Shown: positions 49,167 through 56,880 of the stretch, one piece after another
How positions within the stretch are numbered: position 1 is the first letter of the stretch
How the letters are laid out: each line of letters starts with the position of its first letter
Assembly (NCBI GenBank): GCA_902626605.1
Contig: CACOFZ010000010.1
Span: 1 to 56,880, forward strand
Length of the DNA stretch: 56,880 bases
Source: an uncultured PS1 clade bacterium
Lineage (GTDB): Bacteria > Pseudomonadota > Alphaproteobacteria > MED-G09
Direction: 5' to 3'
Translations under genes and position numbers: made by a program
Notes under the pieces: generated by a model
Databases searched by the model: none
Told to the model about the DNA's origin: nothing
What the model saw: only the letters and a program-made list of their open reading frames with translations

Positions 49167-50357
49167 TTATTCAACTATTGCCGAAACAACACCAGCACCA
49201 ACTGTTCTACCGCCTTCTCGAATAGCAAAACGAAGGTTTTCTTCCATAGCAATTGGAACGATTAATTCTACATCAACCTCTATGTTGTCACCAGGCATAA
49301 CCATCTCAGTTCCAGAAGGAAGTGTTACAACACCGGTAACATCTGTCGTTCTAAAATAAAACTGAGGTCTATAGTTTGTAAAAAATGGAGTATGTCTTCC
49401 ACCCTCTTCTTTGGTCAAAACATATGCACTAGCTTTAAATTTTGTATGCGGTGTGATTGATTTTGGTTTACACAGAACTTGTCCTCTTTCAACTTGATCT
49501 CTGTCAATACCCCTTAGAAGAACACCCACATTATCACCTGCCTCTCCTTGATCAAGGAGTTTACGGAACATTTCAACACCAGTACATGTTGTGGTTTGAG
49601 TTTCTTTAACACCAACAATTTCTATTTCTTCGTTAACATTAATTACACCTCTTTCAACACGACCAGTAACAACTGTTCCTCGTCCAGAAATTGAGAAAAC
49701 ATCCTCAATAGGCATTAAAAAAGGTTGATCAACTGGTCTTTCGGGTTGAGGGATATATTCATCAATTTGTTTCATTAGTTCAAGAATTGCCTCCTTGCCA
49801 ATTGCATCATCTTTTCCTTCTAATGCAGCTAGTGCAGAACCTTTTACAATCGGAATATCATCACCAGGGAATTCATATTCATTTAATAATTCTCTAATTT
49901 CCATTTCAACTAGCTCAAGCAACTCTTCATCATCAACTTGATCAACTTTGTTCATGAAAACTGCAAGCGCAGGAACACCAACCTGACGAGCAAGCAAAAT
50001 ATGTTCTCTTGTTTGAGGCATAGGGCCATCAGCTGCAGACACAACTAAAATTCCGCCATCCATTTGAGCGGCACCAGTTATCATATTTTTTACATAGTCA
50101 GCGTGACCTGGGCAATCAACGTGAGCATAGTGACGACCTTCAGTCTCATACTCAACGTGAGAAGTTGCGATTGTAATACCTCTTTCACGTTCTTCTGGAG
50201 CATTATCAATTTGATCAAAAGCAGAAAATTCTGCACTACCTGCATCTGCTAACACTTTAGTAATAGCAGCAGTTAAGGTAGTTTTTCCGTGATCAACATG
50301 ACCAATGGTTCCAATATTACAATGAGGCTTGTTACGTTCAAATTTTTCTTTAGACAT
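49167..50357 (-). CDS. tuf: Elongation factor Tu
   Basis: EF-Tu delivers aminoacyl-tRNA to the ribosome. From the ATG at 50357 (GGAG seven bases before) it is 396 aa, starting [20 protein letters not shown]. The G motifs are [17 protein letters not shown] and NKVDQVDD (the usual NKCD with Val), then SALAALEG. Domain 2/3 motifs include [17 protein letters not shown]. It is the only tuf in the window and lies in the tRNA-tuf-tRNA-secE arrangement, not after fusA. Confidence 0.98.
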   Translation of the reverse strand: MSKEKFERNKPHCNIGTIGHVDHGKTTLTAAITKVLADAGSAEFSAFDQIDNAPEERERGITIATSHVEYETEGRHYAHVDCPGHADYVKNMITGAAQMDGGILVVSAADGPMPQTREHILLARQVGVPALAVFMNKVDQVDDEELLELVEMEIRELLNEYEFPGDDIPIVKGSALAALEGKDDAIGKEAILELMKQIDEYIPQPERPVDQPFLMPIEDVFSISGRGTVVTGRVERGVINVNEEIEIVGVKETQTTTCTGVEMFRKLLDQGEAGDNVGVLLRGIDRDQVERGQVLCKPKSITPHTKFKASAYVLTKEEGGRHTPFFTNYRPQFYFRTTDVTGVVTLPSGTEMVMPGDNIEVDVELIVPIAMEENLRFAIREGGRTVGAGVVSAIVE

Positions 50358-50417
50358 ATTTATACTCCACAAAATTAACTAAAATCGGCAACGCCAATTT
50401 AAATGCTTCAGATTGAA

Positions 50418-50491
50418 TGGAGCGGGTGAAGGGAATCGAACCCTCATCATCAGCTTGGAAGGCTGTTACTCTACCATTGAGCTACACCCGC
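50418..50491 (-). tRNA. tRNA-Gly (anticodon TCC)
   Basis: This is a 74-base cloverleaf on the minus strand with acceptor arms GCGGGTG/CACCCGC, anticodon loop CTTCCAA (TCC), T loop TTCGATT, discriminator T and encoded CCA. It lies between tRNA-Tyr (28-base spacer) and tuf (60-base spacer). Confidence 0.97.
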
Positions 50492-50519
50492 CTATCACAC
50501 CACCTAATAGCTCTTCAAC

Positions 50520-50604
50520 TGGTGGAGGGAGTTGGATTTGAACCAACGTAGGCATAGCCAACGGGTTTACAGCCCGTCCCCTTTAACCACTCGGGCATCC
50601 CTCC
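50520..50604 (-). tRNA. tRNA-Tyr (anticodon GTA)
   Basis: This is an 85-base class II tRNA on the minus strand with a long variable arm. The acceptor arms are GGAGGGA/TCCCTCC, the anticodon loop is CTGTAAA (GTA), the T loop is TTCAAAT, the discriminator is A and CCA is encoded. It is the first gene of the leftward translation block. Confidence 0.97.
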
Positions 50605-50649
50605 AAAGTTCAGAGAGCTTACCAGCGCTTTAATCCAAAGCAGAATTGG

Positions 50650-50678
50650 TTTATTGTGCCTTCTGCAATGAAAGTCAA
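50650..50678 (-). promoter_or_regulatory. Promoter upstream of tRNA-Tyr and the translation block
   Basis: On the minus strand, TTGACT (50678-50673) is spaced 17 bases from AATAAA (50655-50650), about 40 bases before tRNA-Tyr. The position is right for the lead promoter of tRNA-Tyr, tRNA-Gly, tuf and the following genes. The -10 box is weaker than the -35. A-rich tracts further upstream could act as UP elements. Confidence 0.5.
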
Positions 50679-50748
50679 TACCTAGAATTCATTTATTAAA
50701 AAAAAACAATATATTATATTAAAAAAAAATCCACAAAATATCAATTAC

Positions 50749-50777
50749 TTGTTATTTCTTAAGATTAATTTTATAAC
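50749..50777 (+). promoter_or_regulatory. Candidate promoter for rlmB-fadD
   Basis: TTGTTA (50749-50754) and TATAAC (50772-50777) are spaced by 17 bases. A start near 50784 would leave about 20 bases before the rlmB ATG at 50804 and would exclude the TTG at 50780. Confidence 0.45.
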
Positions 50778-50803
50778 AATTGGTAGAAAAAAAACTAGTA
50801 AAA

Positions 50804-51562
50804 ATGAGAAAAAACCAAGCAAAAAGGCATAAAAAAGGAAGTTCTAACCCTCATTATATTTGGGGTCACCATGCTGTTATTTCGGCTTTAAAAAATAAAA
50901 ATAGAAAAATAAAAAAATTGTATATTACTGAAAAAAATATACCAATTATTGAGAAAATTAACATGAAAAACGAACATTCTTTTGCAATCTTAACATTGAA
51001 TGAAATTGATAAATTGCTTTCAAATAATTCAGCAACACATCAAGGGTTTGTATTAGAAACACTAAAACTCGAAAAAAAACCTATTGAAGATTGTTTTAAT
51101 AAAAATTTAATAGTTGCGTTAGATCAAGTTACTGACCCACAAAATATTGGAGCTATTATGAGATCTGCAAAAGTTTTTGGAGCTGAGTCAATTATAACAA
51201 CAAAAAAACACAGCCCTGGGGAAACTGGTTCGCTTGCAAAAGCTGCCTCGGGAGCACTTGAGTTTATTGACTTTGTTGAGGTCACAAATTTATCATCTAC
51301 ATTGACAAGATTGTCAAAAGAAGGTTTTTTAGTAATAGGCTTAGATGAATTAGGCAGCTCTAATATAAATGGAGTTAAAATTGACAATAATCAACCAAAA
51401 GTCTTAGTTTTGGGCTCGGAGGGAAAAGGTTTGAGAAGATTAACAAAAACTAAGTGTGATATTATAGCTTTTATTGAAAATAAAGCTGAGGATAATTTCT
51501 CAACTCTTAATGTAAGCGTGAGTGCAGCGATTTCTCTATATCAACTATCATCTAATAATTAA
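50804..51562 (+). CDS. rlmB: SpoU-family rRNA 2'-O-methyltransferase (RlmB-like)
   Basis: This enzyme methylates a ribose 2'-OH; in E. coli RlmB acts on 23S rRNA G2251 in the P-loop. From the ATG at 50804 it is 252 aa. A basic N-terminal stretch (RKNQAKRHKKG) leads to the substrate-binding domain starting YIWGHHAVISAL. The knotted catalytic domain has motif 1 VTDPQNIGAIMRSA, motif 2 VLGSEGKGLRRLT and motif 3 LNVSVSAAISLYQL. An in-frame TTG at 50780 is rejected. It is divergent from tRNA-Tyr and is followed by the acyl-CoA ligase 4 bases later. TrmH-type tRNA specificity is an alternative. Confidence 0.9.
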   Translation: MRKNQAKRHKKGSSNPHYIWGHHAVISALKNKNRKIKKLYITEKNIPIIEKINMKNEHSFAILTLNEIDKLLSNNSATHQGFVLETLKLEKKPIEDCFNKNLIVALDQVTDPQNIGAIMRSAKVFGAESIITTKKHSPGETGSLAKAASGALEFIDFVEVTNLSSTLTRLSKEGFLVIGLDELGSSNINGVKIDNNQPKVLVLGSEGKGLRRLTKTKCDIIAFIENKAEDNFSTLNVSVSAAISLYQLSSNN

Positions 51563-51566
51563 TTTA

Positions 51567-53309
51567 ATGTCTTTTCAATCTTTAAATAAACTTTTCTTTG
51601 ACAGAGCAGAACAATATGATGAAAAACCTTTTTTGTGGGCCAAAAAAAATAAAGAATGGTCTCCATTAACATGGAAGGAGACGTCTTTAAAAGTTAGAGA
51701 GTTTGCAGGAGGGTTGAGGTCATTTGGAATTAAACCTGGAGATAAAGTTGTAATTGTCTCTGAAAACAGACCAGAATGGATTATTGCTGACTTAGCCATA
51801 AATCTTGTAGGCGCTATAACTGTGCCAGCTTATACCACTAATACCGAAGACGATCATCATTATATATTAGAGCATTCTGATGCTAAAGCTGTTATAGCTT
51901 CCAATAATATTTTAGCTAATAGAGTTGCCTTAGCAACTACTCGAACAGAACTATGTAAGATATTGATAACATTAGATAATTATAGTGGTTTTGAGCCAGA
52001 TAATCTAAAAATTATTAATTTTAATGAAGTAAGTGATTTTGGAAAAAATAATATTGATACCGCATTAGATTACCTTAATCAAATACAGCCCGATGACGTT
52101 TCTTGTATTATATATACATCTGGTACTGGTGGAAGACCTAAAGGTGTTATGCTAACTCACAAAAATATTTTTTCAAATTTACAAGGAGCGGAAGATTTAC
52201 TAGAAATTATCGGTAAAAAGGATAATAAATATCTCTCATTAATACCATTGTCTCACTCTTATGAGCATACAGCTGGTTTATACCTGCAGATTGACCTTGG
52301 TTCACAAATTTACTTTTGCGAGGGTCCTGAAAAATTTTCACAAAATTTACTTGAGGTTGCACCAACTCTAACAACGGCGGTGCCAAGAATTTTTGAAGTT
52401 ATACATGATAGAATAAAAATTCAAATGAAGAACCAAAACCCTATTATCAAATTTATTTTTGATAGAGCAGTAAAAGTAGGTATCAAAAGACATAATTATG
52501 GCTTAAATTTGCTAGAAAATATCGAATACAAAACATACACAAGCTTAATAAGAAAAAAAATTAACAAGCAGTTAGGAGGTAGTTTAAGGGCCTTTGTATC
52601 AGGGGGAGCAGCTTTAAATCCTGAAATTGGTGATTTTTTTATTGGTTTAGGTGTAAAAATCCTTCAAGGCTATGGCCAAACTGAGGCTAGTCCTCTAATA
52701 AGCGCAAATAGACCTGATAATATAAAAATTGAAACAGTTGGTCCTGCTGTAAAAGGTGTAGAAGCAAAACTTAGTGACGAAGGTGAGTTAATTGTTAAAG
52801 GTAACTGTGTAATGAAAGGTTATTGGAAAGACGAAAAAGCTACTAATGAAGCAATTATTGATGGTTGGCTTCATACTGGTGATATAGCAACAATTTCTGA
52901 AGATGGTTACATAACAATAACTGGAAGAAAAAAAGAATTAATTGTGAATTCTGGAGGAGATAATATTGCACCAGCTAGACCTGAAGCATCGCTGACTTTC
53001 CAAGAGACGATTTTTCAATCAATGGTTATTGGTGATAGGCGTCCATACCTAGTTGCTGTTATTGTTCCTGAGGTTGAGAAAACAAAAAATCTAACTGATG
53101 AAGAAATTAATGAAATTATTTCATCTGAGGTTAAGAAAGCAAATGAAGGATTATCTTCAATTGAAAAAATTAGAAAATTTGTTATTGCAAAAGAGCCTTT
53201 CTCAACTGACAATGGTTTACTAACCCCTACCATGAAAGTCAGGCGTCATAAAGTTATTGAAATTTATGGTGAGACATTAGACGATCTTTACGGATCTAAA
53301 ACCCATTAA
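51567..53309 (+). CDS. Long-chain fatty acid-CoA ligase (AMP-forming)
   Basis: This is an acyl-adenylate-forming enzyme of the FAA1/FadD type (COG1022) that activates long-chain fatty acids with ATP and CoA. From the ATG at 51567 it is 580 aa. The ATP motif is IIYTSGTGGRPKGVMLTHKN, with GYGQTEASPLIS, DGWLHTGDIA and GRKKELIVNSGGDNIAP following in order, and the C-terminal catalytic Lys region LLTPTMKVRRHKV. The longer frame starting at 51522 lies within rlmB and is rejected. It is coupled to rlmB (4 bases) and converges on the second P450 with 19 bases between. Confidence 0.93.
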   Translation: MSFQSLNKLFFDRAEQYDEKPFLWAKKNKEWSPLTWKETSLKVREFAGGLRSFGIKPGDKVVIVSENRPEWIIADLAINLVGAITVPAYTTNTEDDHHYILEHSDAKAVIASNNILANRVALATTRTELCKILITLDNYSGFEPDNLKIINFNEVSDFGKNNIDTALDYLNQIQPDDVSCIIYTSGTGGRPKGVMLTHKNIFSNLQGAEDLLEIIGKKDNKYLSLIPLSHSYEHTAGLYLQIDLGSQIYFCEGPEKFSQNLLEVAPTLTTAVPRIFEVIHDRIKIQMKNQNPIIKFIFDRAVKVGIKRHNYGLNLLENIEYKTYTSLIRKKINKQLGGSLRAFVSGGAALNPEIGDFFIGLGVKILQGYGQTEASPLISANRPDNIKIETVGPAVKGVEAKLSDEGELIVKGNCVMKGYWKDEKATNEAIIDGWLHTGDIATISEDGYITITGRKKELIVNSGGDNIAPARPEASLTFQETIFQSMVIGDRRPYLVAVIVPEVEKTKNLTDEEINEIISSEVKKANEGLSSIEKIRKFVIAKEPFSTDNGLLTPTMKVRRHKVIEIYGETLDDLYGSKTH

Positions 53310-53328
53310 TTGACAAAATAATAATTTA

Positions 53329-54726
53329 TTAATCTTCTTTTAAAAAATTCAATTTTAACTCCAATGCTCCAAGCATAATTCCAGGTTGGTGTTCAAATTT
53401 TGTTTCAGGTGTAAAGCTTATTTCCTTGATTCTATCAAAAATTAAATTCCAAGTTATGATTTGCTCTAGTCGAGAAATACCATTACCTGGGCATGTTCTA
53501 TGACCTTGAGAGAATGTTAAATGTCTAGTTAATGCTTTGCGTTTAAGATTAATTTGATGAGGACATTCAAAAACTTCCTCATCAACATTTGCAGCACCAT
53601 ACCTTAAATGTAAAATTGACCCAGGAGGAACTTTGACACCTTGAAATTCCTCTTCTTGAGTTGTCATTCTCGTTGATAAACCCTGAGTAGGTGCTCTAAC
53701 TCTCAGAGACTCCTCAACAAAGGCTCTTATTTTACTTCTATCATTTTTCAATTCATTAAAAAGATCAGGATTTTTACATAGGATTTGCGCCTGCTCTGAA
53801 ATAGCATATTGAGTTGTTTCAAGCCCTCCAATTATCATTGCATAAGCTACACCTATAATTTCAGTATCTGTAAGTTTTCTATCATATGGTTCATAATTAA
53901 CGTCTATTAAAAAAGATAACATATCATCTTTTGGGTTTTTCTTTTTTTCTTCTAACTGATCAATTACATATTCACCAAACTCTTTTAAAAGAATTTGCTG
54001 TTCATCAGATTGCTCTTTAGTAAGTAAATTCCTATGTCCCTGTCCATAAACAAACGGCATAACCATTGCATCGCCCCATTTTTTTAATGAGGGTATATCT
54101 GAGATTGGAAACCCAATAACATTTGCCATTACTATTTGTGGTAAAGGTCGAGCAAACTCTGAGATAAACTCAACCTCTCTTTTATCAATCCAGTTATCAA
54201 TTAAACCATTTGCAGATTGAGTTATCATTTTTTCATGCCTCTCTGCACCTGTTCCAACCCAGGGATCAGTTAACTGGCGTTTGTGAGCCTTCCACAACTC
54301 TTCATTAGGTCTTAAGCTCATTATAGAAACCTGAAGAGCATTCATTAAATTTGGATCATGTCTGCTTACTACAGTACTAGCAGGAAGTATTTTTTTAGTT
54401 TCTTTTTCTTCACCTTTTTCTTCACCTTCAGAATTAAAACCACTTACACCTGCTTTTTCAAGATCAGAACTCTTCATCACAGGAGGCGGAAATCTAAGAA
54501 TATCTCTAACTACAAAAGCAATATCTTCATACTTTGATAAAATAAAACCGTCTGTATCCGGTGAAGTTCCCTCCCCTGGTATTCTGTGTACTGGAGATTC
54601 ATTATGAAGAATTTTATATGAGTCATACCAATGTTTTTGTGCTCCAGGGGCAAAAAGATCTACCTCATCTAATGACATTGGACATTTAGCTTGATTATCA
54701 TCATTATTAAAAATGTCAGAACTCAT
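53329..54726 (-). CDS. Cytochrome P450 with a charged insert
   Basis: This is a second soluble P450, 465 aa, different from the one at 13.5-14.8 kb. The I-helix motif is IGGLETTQYA, the ExxR motif is ESLR followed by VRAP, and the haem loop is FSQGHRTCPGNGISRLEQ with Cys at its centre. An unusual segment at about residues 86-112 is low-complexity (SEGEEKGEEKETKK) and built on a 12-bp tandem repeat; it probably forms an exposed loop in the B-C region near the substrate entrance. It is flanked by an acyl-CoA ligase (convergent) and a TonB-dependent receptor (upstream, same strand, with a terminator between). The substrate is unknown. Confidence 0.92.
   Translation of the reverse strand: MSSDIFNNDDNQAKCPMSLDEVDLFAPGAQKHWYDSYKILHNESPVHRIPGEGTSPDTDGFILSKYEDIAFVVRDILRFPPPVMKSSDLEKAGVSGFNSEGEEKGEEKETKKILPASTVVSRHDPNLMNALQVSIMSLRPNEELWKAHKRQLTDPWVGTGAERHEKMITQSANGLIDNWIDKREVEFISEFARPLPQIVMANVIGFPISDIPSLKKWGDAMVMPFVYGQGHRNLLTKEQSDEQQILLKEFGEYVIDQLEEKKKNPKDDMLSFLIDVNYEPYDRKLTDTEIIGVAYAMIIGGLETTQYAISEQAQILCKNPDLFNELKNDRSKIRAFVEESLRVRAPTQGLSTRMTTQEEEFQGVKVPPGSILHLRYGAANVDEEVFECPHQINLKRKALTRHLTFSQGHRTCPGNGISRLEQIITWNLIFDRIKEISFTPETKFEHQPGIMLGALELKLNFLKED
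54403..54426 (-). repeat. 12-bp tandem repeat in the P450 gene
   Basis: Two exact copies of a 12-base unit (54403-54414 and 54415-54426) encode GEEK twice in the charged insert. Their in-frame nature suggests growth by slippage. Confidence 0.8.
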
Positions 54727-54793
54727 AAAACCCTCTTAGTAATCTTTTATATAAGATAAAAACTAGTATATTTTCAAATATCAAAACATCAAG

Positions 54794-54834
54794 AAATAAA
54801 AAACGGCCCGAATAATTTAATATTCGAGCCGTTT
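54794..54834 (-). terminator. Rho-independent terminator of the TonB receptor gene
   Basis: Arms at 54801-54814 and 54821-54834 pair over 14 positions with one mismatch and a 6-base loop. On the minus strand a T-rich run (TTTATTT, 54800-54794) follows. It lies 20 bases after the receptor's stop codon and is the clearest terminator in the window. Confidence 0.9.
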
Positions 54835-54854
54835 AATTAAGTTACTTATCAAGC

Positions 54855-56880
54855 TTAAAATGAAGCTGCAAAAGTAATTCCAAGAGTTTGTGGTTCATTC
54901 CACCAACCTCGAGAAGTTAAACCGCCGATAGTTGCCCATCTTTGCTCTCTTTCATCAGTAAGGTTTCTTCCCCATAGGGTAATGCTGTAATCACTGAAGG
55001 AGTAATTAATTGTAGCATTTACATTCTCAATACTATCCAAGTCACCAAGAGGATTATTTGAAGAATCAGAGTTCATTTCATCTCTGAAACGATAAGAAAT
55101 TCTTCCTTTTAATTCACCTTGACCAATCTGAGTGGTGTATGAAGTTGTTATACCAAAAGTATTTTCTGGAGTATTACGAGGAATTAAACCAGAATTATCG
55201 GTAATAACTCCATCACCTGTAAGGTCGGCAAGATAATCTTTGTATTCAGCCTCAAGATAACCATATGTAACCATAAGATCCCAAGCTTCGGTAACCTGAT
55301 ACATTAATTCTAACTCAAGACCTGTCATTTCCATGGATGCAGCATTACGAATAACAGTTGCAACATTAGCTAAATTAACAGGTATTAAAATTGACTCTTG
55401 CTTATCATCATATTCAGATTTGAAAATAGCACCATTAAAGACAGCTCTTCCATCCTGTAATGTTGACTTCCAACCAAACTCATAATTTTTAACATATTCT
55501 GGTTCATAACCAGGATAAATATCATAGTTTGCCTGACGAGCAAAAAATCCACCACTTTTAAAACCTTCACTATAATTTCCATAGAACATTAAATCATCAT
55601 TAGGTTGATATCTAACACCAACTTTTGGTGTTGTTTCGTCCCATTTTGCTGAATATGATGTAGGATTATATATTCCTGGCCATGGTTCTCCCCTCAAAGG
55701 ATAGTAACCAGGCGCTGAAGCACCACCAACAAAATCTTTTTCTTCTTCAGTCCAACGGAAACCAGCAGTTATTGTCCATTGATCGGTTACAAACCAATCC
55801 ACTGAAGCAAAAACAGCTATGGATTCTGTAACTTGAGTTTGTCCATTATTACCTGCTACATCTGACTCCCATGCATCAACATCAGAGTATCCTGGCACAC
55901 CTTTCCTTCCAAATGGCCATGGAGGAACACCTAAACGTGATAATTGATAGAACAAATCATACACATTCCATCTTTGAGCAAAATCTGCTTCCCAGTCATA
56001 AACACCAGCAATAAATTGGAATTTATCAGAAAACTGTGAAGTTACTCTGAATTCATGACTTGTTTGTTCCCAATCGTTAAAGAAATTCATTCTTAATAAA
56101 TTAGCCCTTGATCCATCAAAGTCCTGCATATTTTGTTCATCCATATCTCTAAGAGAGTAAATATAAGTATATAAGAAATTTTCTGTATCATAATTTATAG
56201 TAACGATAGTTGATTCATATTCATTGTCACTAAAGTTTGTACCATCTGACTCAGTTAAATCAGGGCCATCATTAGCATCCTTTTCACAACCATTGTAAGG
56301 AGTAAAACCAATTTGAGTAATAGTACAAGCTAGTTCACCTACCCTGTTTCTATTTACATAAACACCTTGTTCACTTTTATCTTCCATAATTTCATGATGA
56401 AGTTTGAAACTTAATTGATCATTTGGTTCCCAGAGAAGAGTAAAGCCATAATTAAGTTTATCATCACCGCCAACATCAGTTTCAAGTGTTGAATTATAAA
56501 CATGACCATCATGCTCAATACTTGCAGCAAATACTTTTACACCAAGCTGATCTTCAATAATAGGAACTTGAACAACAGTTTTAAGATCTTGTCGTCCAAA
56601 ATCTCCGAGTGTAAGACTTGCATCCACACCAAATTCATCAAGAGATACAGGTGTACGAATGACATTTAAAATACCACCAGTTGTGTTTTTACCAAACAAT
56701 GTTCCTTGTGGCCCACGAAGAACCTCAATTCTTTCAATATCAAAATTATCAAGAAGAACGCCGCTTGATGTACCTAGAAACATTCCATCCATAACAACAC
56801 CGATTGAGGGTTCGTAACTTTTATCGCTCTCAAGCGATGCGACACCTCTAATTGTAATAGCAGCACCACTGGCAATACCT
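54855..56880 (-). CDS. TonB-dependent outer membrane receptor (5' partial)
   Basis: This is an outer membrane beta-barrel transporter that uses TonB energy to import large or scarce nutrients. The frame is open to the right edge, so the signal peptide and TonB box are missing; the ATG at 56792 is internal. The visible plug domain includes AAITIRGVASLES, DGMFLGTSSG and the strong family motif RIEVLRGPQGTLFGKNTTGG. The barrel follows (about 600 residues, alternating aromatic strands), with YSEGFKSGGFFARQ and GRNLTDEREQ, ending in a terminal Phe (FAASF). One surface loop has a Cys pair. The style matches receptors for plant-, lipid- or steroid-like substrates, but the ligand cannot be told. Confidence 0.95.
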   Translation of the reverse strand, partial: GIASGAAITIRGVASLESDKSYEPSIGVVMDGMFLGTSSGVLLDNFDIERIEVLRGPQGTLFGKNTTGGILNVIRTPVSLDEFGVDASLTLGDFGRQDLKTVVQVPIIEDQLGVKVFAASIEHDGHVYNSTLETDVGGDDKLNYGFTLLWEPNDQLSFKLHHEIMEDKSEQGVYVNRNRVGELACTITQIGFTPYNGCEKDANDGPDLTESDGTNFSDNEYESTIVTINYDTENFLYTYIYSLRDMDEQNMQDFDGSRANLLRMNFFNDWEQTSHEFRVTSQFSDKFQFIAGVYDWEADFAQRWNVYDLFYQLSRLGVPPWPFGRKGVPGYSDVDAWESDVAGNNGQTQVTESIAVFASVDWFVTDQWTITAGFRWTEEEKDFVGGASAPGYYPLRGEPWPGIYNPTSYSAKWDETTPKVGVRYQPNDDLMFYGNYSEGFKSGGFFARQANYDIYPGYEPEYVKNYEFGWKSTLQDGRAVFNGAIFKSEYDDKQESILIPVNLANVATVIRNAASMEMTGLELELMYQVTEAWDLMVTYGYLEAEYKDYLADLTGDGVITDNSGLIPRNTPENTFGITTSYTTQIGQGELKGRISYRFRDEMNSDSSNNPLGDLDSIENVNATINYSFSDYSITLWGRNLTDEREQRWATIGGLTSRGWWNEPQTLGITFAASF

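Noticed and set aside
1-56880. CRISPR arrays, insertion sequences, prophage or toxin-antitoxin loci
   Set aside because: No regularly spaced repeats, transposase or integrase motifs, terminal inverted repeats or toxin-like small gene pairs were seen. The tRNA genes show no flanking duplicated 3' ends that would mark an integration site.

Overview
The window is AT-rich (roughly one third G+C by eye) and densely coded. It most likely comes from a small-genome, probably marine, alphaproteobacterium. The main pointer is the order tolC-like gene, popZ-type (DUF2497) gene, valS. Others are the alphaproteobacterial form of BamE, the erpA-xth pair, adk between secY and rpsM, and an outer-membrane TonB-dependent receptor. 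The genus cannot be fixed from this sequence. I see no mobile element, prophage, CRISPR array or rRNA gene.

Layout. 1-1477 (+): the 3' end of bamE, then erpA and xth. 1479-8440 (-): ilvD, a zinc-ribbon methyltransferase overlapping valS, valS, popZ-like and tolC-like. 8593-13527 (+): tRNA-Cys, 2-oxoglutarate dehydrogenase E1 and E2, and an unrecognised 202-aa protein. 13544-16093 (-): a four-gene set of a small membrane protein, a fatty-acid-desaturase-like enzyme, an unlisted 56-aa coiled-coil protein and a cytochrome P450. 16198-20875 (+): an NADP-dependent oxidoreductase, tRNA-Asn, a small lipoprotein and a lipid-modification operon (COG2907 flavoprotein, DUF1365, CFA-synthase-like methyltransferase).

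20872-50604 (-) is one nearly unbroken block of translation and transcription genes of about 29.7 kb. In transcription order it reads tRNA-Tyr, tRNA-Gly, tuf, tRNA-Trp, secE, nusG, rplK, rplA, rplJ, rplL, rpoB, rpoC, rpsL, rpsG, fusA, then the S10 and spc ribosomal clusters through secY and adk, then rpsM, rpsK, rpoA, rplQ. The E. coli tufB/secE, rplKAJL-rpoBC, str, S10, spc and alpha operons are thus fused head to tail. Internal control signals are visible: a stable-RNA promoter before tRNA-Tyr, an attenuator-like leader before rplJ, a hairpin between rpoB and rpoC, a candidate promoter before rpsL, and a near-consensus promoter overlapping a terminator between adk and rpsM. Several of these essential genes start at TTG or GTG (rpsE, rpsM, rpoA, rplJ).

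50749-56880: rlmB and a long-chain acyl-CoA ligase (+), then a second P450 (-) and a TonB-dependent receptor (-) that runs off the right edge. The receptor, ligase and P450 side by side suggest uptake, activation and oxidation of a hydrophobic substrate, but this is inference.

The most interesting items are the CFA-like enzyme, which has lost two of the bicarbonate-site residues known from E. coli Cfa, and the P450/desaturase operon with its two small proteins. Next come the overlapping terminator and promoter at adk/rpsM, and the repeat-built C-terminal tail on L10. I did not find a convincing wholly new defence or mobile system.
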